Shown here: positions 57,371 to 64,000 of the stretch, one piece after another | Layout of the letters: the number at the start of each line of letters is the position of its first letter | Numbering within the stretch: position 1 is the first letter of the stretch | Origin: Eremomyces bilateralis CBS 781.70 | Taxonomy: Eukaryota; Ascomycota; Dothideomycetes; Eremomycetales; Eremomycetaceae | NCBI RefSeq assembly: GCF_010015585.1 | Contig: NW_022985072.1 | Location: 1,018,988-1,082,987 of the forward strand | DNA: 64,000 bases | Direction: 5' to 3' | Program-made: the position numbers and the translations under genes | Notes under the pieces: model-generated | What the model was told of the DNA's origin: nothing | What the model saw: only the letters and a program-made list of their open reading frames with translations | The model's database searches: none

Positions 57371-60300
57371 ATGAAGGCCACGTGCAGTTGCGGAAGCGAG
57401 GAAGAACCCCAAGCCCAAGACAATGGTCGAATGTCGAGTCCGGCTACTAACCATGGCGAGTCAGACTCCCATTCACCGCAATTGCAACACTGTCGTTCTT
57501 TAGGAGAAGCCCAGGTTTCAACAAGAATTGCCCCTGATGAAGTGGGCGAAAGGGGGACGGGGGAGAGGCGGTGCATCTTCCTGTTGCACAACGACGCCCC
57601 ACCACCAAATCTCCCTGTTGCATCAAAACAACAAACATCAACACCAGCAGCAATAATCTCGTCTAACCTCACCGGCTTTACCAATACTTCCACTCGTTTT
57701 CCAGTTTCTTCTTCCTCCTCTTCTTTGTCCTCTCCCCACACTCATTATATTTTGGTTCCGGCATCCCACCCTCCCTCTGCCGCCACTCCCTCCGCCGCGG
57801 CGGGTGTCCAGGACGTGGCCCCTACGCCTCCCCGCCCTAACCAACGGCTTCAACTCCGGCAGCTTTCGCAACGAATTGCGGCGCTGCTTCTGGCAATTGG
57901 CCAACGAGACCGGCGGCTCCTGATGCTGATTTTGCCATACGCACGGTTTTACTGGCAGGCCTTCTCGACCGCACGTCAACGTTGCTGGAGTCTCACGCGC
58001 ACCGCCTGTGCGATTGGCGGTCTTTGGCTGCTGACCCGGCTGTTCCTGCGCCACGTCCACTCCCCATTCGCCCATCTTCCCGGCGGCCCTCGCTCCCTGT
58101 CCCTGCACCCTAAACATCTCATCCAGGCCTCGGTCACTCATTCTAAACACAAACATCTTCGAAAAGTTTCCAAGTCGCGTCGTCGGAATTCGAGAGAGTT
58201 GAGGCGGAAGGCGACGGCTGCTGCGGATCGTGACAGTGATAGTGATACAGGTTCCGTTGATGCTGTTGGTCAGGCAGGCTCCGTTGCAGTAATCAACCAC
58301 CGTCGAAGATTTCCAGTTCGAAACAGTCGCGATTTTTTTACACCCTCGTTTCAACATCAAAATCATTCTGGATATGGCACTCCATGTCCAGTCGCTCATT
58401 TGAACTCCTCGTCGCCCTGGCACATTCCGGTCCCGAACATTCACGATCTCGAACATCTTGATGAGGATTCACTTCACGCTCTCATTATGAGTTTGCAAAC
58501 CCCCCTGAAGTCCCCCCCCCGTCGACGTCGTGGAATTACGGAACCGTTACGTATCACAACCATACCTTCACTATCAAATCCAATGGATCACAACCACGCT
58601 CTATCCGACCACATCAATGCTGCTCCCGCATCACCGACGACCAGCACATCCTGCTACACTGCATCCGTCAACCCACCTCCAACCTCGCCAACGTGGCGTT
58701 CATCACAATTCTCATCGATAACGGCAGTCGACACACAATCACAACGCACTCGATCTTCCAAACGATTCTCCCTTAACTTCCCTATCGCCATTCCACGGTC
58801 CACTACTACCTCAATGGCTTCTGGACCTACCGCTCGCTCCTCCCAGCTTTTCTCCCTCTCCTCCCGTCCCCCATCATGGGCTCCGACAACTACATCGAGC
58901 GGCAGTGACCACAGCAGAGGCAACAGTCCTCCAACCTTCTCCCCCAATCGAACATTCATGTCGCCGACACATGGTCACCCGGCCACGTCTCTCCCGGCCC
59001 TAACATCGCCTACATTTCTTCCTCCGCCCGAAACCAACTTTCTGACGATCCTTGCTGCCCAGGAGCGCAAGGTTCTGGAACTCCGTGAGGAGCTTGGTAA
59101 AGCTGAAGCCGAGCTGGGAGAGCTGAAGAAGAAATGGGAGCGCAGTGAGGCTCGAAAGAAGCGTGAGGAGCTTCGGAGTGGGATGCGTTTGCGTGATCTC
59201 GCAGGTCCAGCTGCCATGCCACCCCCTCCAGCGTATATCAATGACGGCGATGGGATCCATGAGATGCAACTGAGATCTGCTACCACCCCAAGGAACAAGC
59301 GACTGTCCGACATATACAGTCTAGGGGCTTCAGACCTGGGACCATATACGCATGATCAAGCGGACCTGAAGGAGGAAGAGGACCCCGATGGCAGCAATGC
59401 ATGGATGACGCAAGAGATGGAACGGCGCAAGTCTCTCCTCCGCGGCAGCACAATGGGTCCTGCACCTGGATCTGCAACCACCCGCTACAGTCAACGCAAG
59501 GTCTTCAGCGGAAGTAGACACACTCGTGCGCTCAGCTTGCTGAGCCCAGACAAAGAACGGGTATTTGATCGAAATGCTGCTCTGGACGCTCTGGAAGGAC
59601 GGACTCGTTCTACATCACCACCCGACGCCTCATTCCCCCCTCCACCTTTTACTCGGGCTTCGGCCGAGCATGATCGAACAGCAATCGCCGAACAGAAACC
59701 TCGGTCTCGTCGGCCACTCTCCCTTGCTTCAGGTCTCCCTCAGCCACCCTCCCGATCCAGGACTTTGCCTATCCTCGCTCCCATCGACCAGCTGAACGAC
59801 GCAATGGAATCGGGCAATGGCGCCCCCGCTGCAATTCTCCGAACAGCCAAGCAAACCGCCGAGGGCTTGAAAGACGGGCTGTGGACATTCTTTGAAGATA
59901 TCCGACAGGCTACGGTCGGCGAGGAGGGAGCAAGAGAGATGGGGGGTGTCGCACAGCGATCCCTCAGTCCCGGAAAACGAGGGCAGGAAGGCGCTTCTGC
60001 AGGTATCCGCACAGGACGGGTCTTGGGCCGTCAGGGTCCGCATCTTGACGGTGACGAGAAAGATCCTGCCGTAATGACCCCCACACGCCCACGCCCAAGG
60101 GGACGGGATCGTACCGGCATAGATGCGAATCCAAAAGCACCTGGTGATCCTGACATGCTGTCCACCCATTCGTCAACCACAGACTCCGCCACTCCATCGC
60201 AACGAAAAGTCGTTGAAGACGAGCACGGTATGGAATGGGACTCGTGGGCGACGCCCCAAAACCCGAAAGACCCCACCACCAAACCAGAGAACGCCCAGGC

Positions 60301-60989
60301 GCCCTTGCGGAAGCAAGCCGTGCAGGAACGGATGAGCATGACATATCCGGTGCAACCCGGCGGGAAGGGCAAAGCGAGCCCCGACATGATGGACAGTCCT
60401 GGAAGCAGCAACGAGAGTAGGGAGTCCGGTGAATCGGATGGGTCGCAAGCCACGAAGAAAGACGACGAAACGAGTGCAGCTTCGGAGACCCGGCGGACGA
60501 CTGACGGGAGTGGGAAGGATGCGAGGTGCGTTCTCCCATATCCCTCCTAACCCACCTCTCACCTCTCTTCTCCGCACTCCCACAGCCCAACCTCCACCGC
60601 TCCTTGACACCTAACCATCCACCAGCGATCCCACCGCCCGCACCCACCCCTCCCCCTCCACCGAAGTCCCCCGCCCTTCCGCCAGTATCGACGAATCCTT
60701 CAGTCCTACCGGGACCCTCCGCGCCCGCTCCAACTCCAGCCGCACATCTCCTTCCAACTCCAGCCGCACACCCCCCTCCGGCAGCCACTCCACCACCTCA
60801 GATGCGTTCCCCTGGATGCAGAACCTGCACCTCTCGGACGTGCGGAAGCTCGCCCCCGCGAATCTGATGCGCGAATGGGAACGCTCGTTGTCGCCGCCGG
60901 CGGAGGAGCGGGGTGCGAATGCAGAGGAGGGGACGATGCAGAAGGAGGGGTTGATGGAGATTGCGGAGGAGGGGGAGGAGGGGAGGTAG
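57371..60989 (+). CDS. Large DUF4048-like protein with coiled-coil segment
   Basis: Two exons, 57371-60525 and 60626-60989, give up to 1172 residues; the 100-bp intron restores a sensible Ser/Pro-rich end containing DAFPWMQNLHLSDVRKLAPA and NLMREWERSLSPP. Two hydrophobic stretches occur early (LLMLILPYARFYWQAF and ACAIGGLWLLTRLFL), followed by a basic region (KVSKSRRRNSRELRRK). Near residue 560 a charged coiled coil reads ILAAQERKVLELREELGKAE, then LGELKKKWERSEARKK, followed by TRYSQRKVFSGSRHTRALSL. These blocks match what I recall of the fungal DUF4048 family, whose function is unknown. Most of the rest is low complexity. The true start is doubtful: 57431 and 57923 are also in frame, and the CT-rich run near 57705-57740 looks more like promoter than coding sequence. 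Confidence 0.7.
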
Positions 60990-61923
60990 TTGGTGGACGG
61001 TTAGCGAGGGGGGGGCTTCATAATCGAAGGGGGTCCGCGAGAAGGTCCCACGGCGATGGATCACGAGGACCTATAGCTTGGACAGACGAGGAGAAGGACG
61101 AGACGTAATGTATGATAAAGATAAACGAACGACTGTGTATGATAATGAACGAAGGGCATGAGCACTGAAAATTGCCGATGCGGACCGTTGGAGAAAATCG
61201 GGCGCCATGCCAGCTTCGCGGCTTGGGTTTTGGTGGAAAACGGTACATAATAGAGCAGCTGGCTGAGCTATCGTAATTATCCTAAATGAATAGAGCATCT
61301 ACTACCTACATTGCGACGGCTGGGGTGGTTTCTTTCCTCCCGGACTTTGGAGTTCGATTACAATATTTATACGTAGGCAGGTACCATAGTTGCCAACCCA
61401 AAAATCGTGGGTGTCGAAGCGACCGACAACTTATTCTCTACTTCCAACCTTCCAAGTTCCAACCAACCTATTTGGTGGTAAATCAGAAGATTCCGAGTCA
61501 GATGGGCTCCCGAAATCAGGTAAGTTCAGCGTCATATTTTCCACTGCCTGCGTCTACGATTTCACTCCGAGCCTCTCCCAAATTGCCACCGGTTGGCGAG
61601 TTCATTTTTCAAAGCCTTCCGTCCGTTACATCTTAGATTACTCCGTTCACGGTTCTTATATGACTATGCGGAGAGTCAATGTACTATTCGAGTTCATGAT
61701 TACCACAGGTTGCACGTCGCTGTGACTTGAAGAGTCACTCAAATGGGTTTCTTGTATTTCAATGATTACGGGTCCCAGGACAGTGCCTCAGTAACCGAAA
61801 TCGCTTGTTCCATTGACAACTCATCGATATTGCCGATACTAGAAAGTCCCAACTATCCAACACCTTAGAAGCCAGAACTCTTCCAATCTTCACCTCTCCA
61901 CCTCGCCACCTTGACTTCCGTCA
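60990..61923. other. Intergenic between convergent genes
   Basis: 3' flanks of two convergent genes, with small frames only. Nothing is recognised. Confidence 0.5.
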
Positions 61924-63300
61924 TCACTCCCCTCCTCCCACCCACTCCTTCGACTCCGCCTCCTCCCACCGAGCAGTAGGCTCTTGCACCGGCAATGCCA
62001 CCAGCAGATCTTCCCCACCCTCCTCCGGATTTGCAAACCGGTCCAAACGCCCCGGAATCCTCCCGAATTGATCCACCGCCCACTCCAAAAACCGCGGAGT
62101 GCGAGGGGGTGTGCCGGATCGCGATCGACGGTTCTCGTGCGCTGTCGCCTCATGCCCGCTGCGGAGTTCGAACTGCGCTCGTCGGCGCACCCACTCTTCT
62201 TCGGATACGGCTGGGAGATTAGGTGCTGAGAGTGGGCGGCGGTGGATGGCTGCTACCGGGCTAGATTTTCGGGATGGCGCTGGCGAAGGCATGCAGATAG
62301 ATAGGGGGCGCAACTCGATTCCGGTGGCGAAGGATGAGGGGCTGGGTGGTAGGAGTGCCTCGAGGGAGGATAGTTCGTCATCGCAACTGAATGGACTGAT
62401 CCGGGGCGAAGGGTGGCAGTGAGCGAGGCGGGACCACACAGAACGTCGTTTGGCTTGCTCGTCGTGTTCTTCAGCAGCGGTAAAGAAAAGCTTTGACCGC
62501 GTTGAGGAAGAGGAACGGACGGACGGGGACCAGATGACCTTTATGGAAACTTTCTGGAGACCAGGGGTTTGCTGATTGTAGTAGGTATGGGTCAAACTGA
62601 GGAGCGTGAAGAAGCACATCATGCTGCCCAATACGCTGGAGAGCAGAAACAGCCAGATCGGAACGGAAGGGATGGATATCGGGTTGATCTTCAGGGGGAG
62701 AGGTCCACTGCCGAGCGGCCCAGAGACCCGGGCAGATCTAGTCCCATTGATAGGCGTGGCCAGTGGTACTGCTATGATCGATGTGGTATGCGCTGACGCG
62801 GCGGCGAAACAGGGTTGAATAGGGTTCTGGCAGCCCCTACATATGGCTTCAGTGGTATGTTCTTCAGTTGGAGAATCGGCCTGGGTCTCGTATATCTCCA
62901 CGCTGAAGGTCTCGGATATCGGTGTTGTAGTCGCCAATATTGCCACAGGAGCTTTGCGGCATCCGGTGTAGACAGTTTCCGCTGTGGTGTCCTCATAGGT
63001 TGTTTCGGGGTCGGCCGCAGAGGAGCAGGGTGCAACGCAGCTGCGGAGTTCAGTGTTGGCGACCGTGGATGACGCATCGCCAGTAGCTACGAGTAGCTTA
63101 AGTCGCTTCTTGCCGACATCGTGGATGTCCTGGAGAAAACCATATCCGCGTGCGATGTCTTCGGCTTTGCGACGAGGTTTGACCACAATACCCTGCACGA
63201 TGCCATTGAGGACTGCTCCTGGGACAGTCCCTCTGGTATTGTTTGGGTTCCAAGAGGAATTCCCACCCTTCTCATGGAGGTTCAGGCTCTCAAGATCCAT
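61924..63300 (-). CDS. Unknown single-pass membrane protein, Ser-rich
   Basis: A single frame of 458 residues from ATG at 63300 (MDLESLNLHEKGG); the frame stays open to 63405, but the extra leader is unremarkable. The first 230 residues are Thr/Ser-rich with spaced Cys (CVAPCSS, TGCRKAP, ICRGCQNPIQPC). A hydrophobic segment (PIWLFLLSSVLGSMMCFFTL) follows, then a basic and Ser/Pro-rich tail with PPRTPRFLEWAVDQFGRIPG. A motif near the start, GTVPGAVLNGIVQGIVVKPR, looks structured. There is no clear signal peptide, so orientation is unknown. I do not recognise a family. Confidence 0.6.
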   Translation of the reverse strand: MDLESLNLHEKGGNSSWNPNNTRGTVPGAVLNGIVQGIVVKPRRKAEDIARGYGFLQDIHDVGKKRLKLLVATGDASSTVANTELRSCVAPCSSAADPETTYEDTTAETVYTGCRKAPVAILATTTPISETFSVEIYETQADSPTEEHTTEAICRGCQNPIQPCFAAASAHTTSIIAVPLATPINGTRSARVSGPLGSGPLPLKINPISIPSVPIWLFLLSSVLGSMMCFFTLLSLTHTYYNQQTPGLQKVSIKVIWSPSVRSSSSTRSKLFFTAAEEHDEQAKRRSVWSRLAHCHPSPRISPFSCDDELSSLEALLPPSPSSFATGIELRPLSICMPSPAPSRKSSPVAAIHRRPLSAPNLPAVSEEEWVRRRAQFELRSGHEATAHENRRSRSGTPPRTPRFLEWAVDQFGRIPGRLDRFANPEEGGEDLLVALPVQEPTARWEEAESKEWVGGGE

Positions 63301-64000
63301 ATTGAATCTTTGTCTTTGATAATATGAAAGCAAACACAAGGAAAGGGAAGAGCAAGGGATCAAGGCTGACTGTCGCCACCCTCTTCCAAGATGGTACCGG
63401 GCCATTCAGTAGTGTATGAAGGATTAAAGAGCGCAAATGAGGTTGCTATGAGAGTGCTTGAAGCAAAACAGCTCAGTGTCAGTTTATAAGAAAGAACATC
63501 AGGCCAAAGACGGTCACTTGTGTGAGACAAGAGCTAAGGCTGTCCAGGCTACAGTCATGAACTCGACTCAGTCCTCATTGTTGCAGGTACAGGGCAAATA
63601 CTGTGGCCTAATAATGTACGTAGAGGTGTTCAATAGCTAGTTATATCGATACTGTAATCATTGACACTATGAGTCGAGGGGGTTGAAAGCAACGGCCCCT
63701 TGTAGTCACTCAATCCAGTCAATCCTCGGCGACAGCCGGTTAAAATAGGGGAGCACTATCCCATTCACGATGATATAAGGCTTGCGGTATTGCTATAGAT
63801 TATCTTTTCACAGGAATAAAACGGTTACGAAATGCCAGTCTTCAAAAGATAGCTTCTGCAGGTCTTGCATACATATTAGTCTCCGATATGTGTCGTGGCT
63901 GGTTAAGCAAAGTAGTTTCTGAAGCCTGAGTCAGGAAAGGCCCTTGGTTATGGCATCCACTACAGTCGTATGCACCGCTTTGACTAATTCCCATAACCAC
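63301..64000. other. Upstream region of the unknown membrane protein gene
   Basis: No gene is recognised. The window ends here. Confidence 0.5.

Noticed and set aside
1-64000. CRISPR arrays, operons, prophage or virus-like elements
   Set aside because: The sequence is spliced fungal nuclear DNA. No regularly spaced direct repeats, and no capsid, envelope or reverse-transcriptase-like coding sequence, were recognised.
1-64000. Secondary-metabolite gene cluster
   Set aside because: No polyketide synthase, NRPS, terpene cyclase or cluster regulator is present. The single MFS transporter is of the Fnx1/VBA type.

Overview
The window is nuclear DNA of a filamentous ascomycete, most likely Eurotiales (Aspergillus/Penicillium-like). 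The genes have short GT-AG introns (about 46-210 bp) with CTAAC/CTGAC-type branch points, compact intergenic spaces, and typical mould families such as an ENA Na+-ATPase, fungal arrestin-like and DUF4048-type proteins, and a GPI-anchored Gly/Ser-rich surface protein. I see no biosynthetic gene cluster, no rRNA or convincing tRNA gene, and no LTR or other virus-like element.

Layout. 0-10 kb: mitochondrial D-lactate dehydrogenase, a long gene-poor stretch, a CBM48/AMPK-beta-like protein, and a secreted alpha/beta hydrolase whose frame carries two internal TGA codons. 12-18 kb: an arrestin-like protein and a membrane-anchored VWA protein with an Ala-rich repeat tail. 18.1-21.0 kb: a whole-looking hAT DNA transposon (spliced, 698-residue transposase) with a 454-bp MITE nested near its right end. 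22.4-32 kb: ENA-type ATPase, F-box protein, mitochondrial ribosome recycling factor, and an unknown protein. 32-38 kb: a second F-box gene whose 5' part consists of tandem exon-intron cassettes, then an M18 aminopeptidase. 38-50 kb: surface protein, GCK-III (Sid1/SepL-like) kinase, RibD-C/DHFR-like reductase, and an Fnx1/VBA-type MFS transporter. 50-57 kb: arylsulfatase, an assembly gap, a RecQ/DEAD-like helicase relic and a decayed stretch. 57-64 kb: a large DUF4048-type protein and an unknown membrane protein.

Most genes are independent housekeeping or surface functions with no shared pathway. The most unusual structures are the tandem exon-intron cassettes of the F-box gene at 34 kb (four homologous introns, one probably becoming exon), the nested MITE-in-hAT with a clean 9-bp target duplication, the five exact copies of the palindrome TCGTACGA scattered through the hAT coding region in different frames, and the hydrolase interrupted by two stops while otherwise intact. 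Splice sites were placed by eye from reading frame and consensus. Family assignments come from remembered motifs, not from searches.
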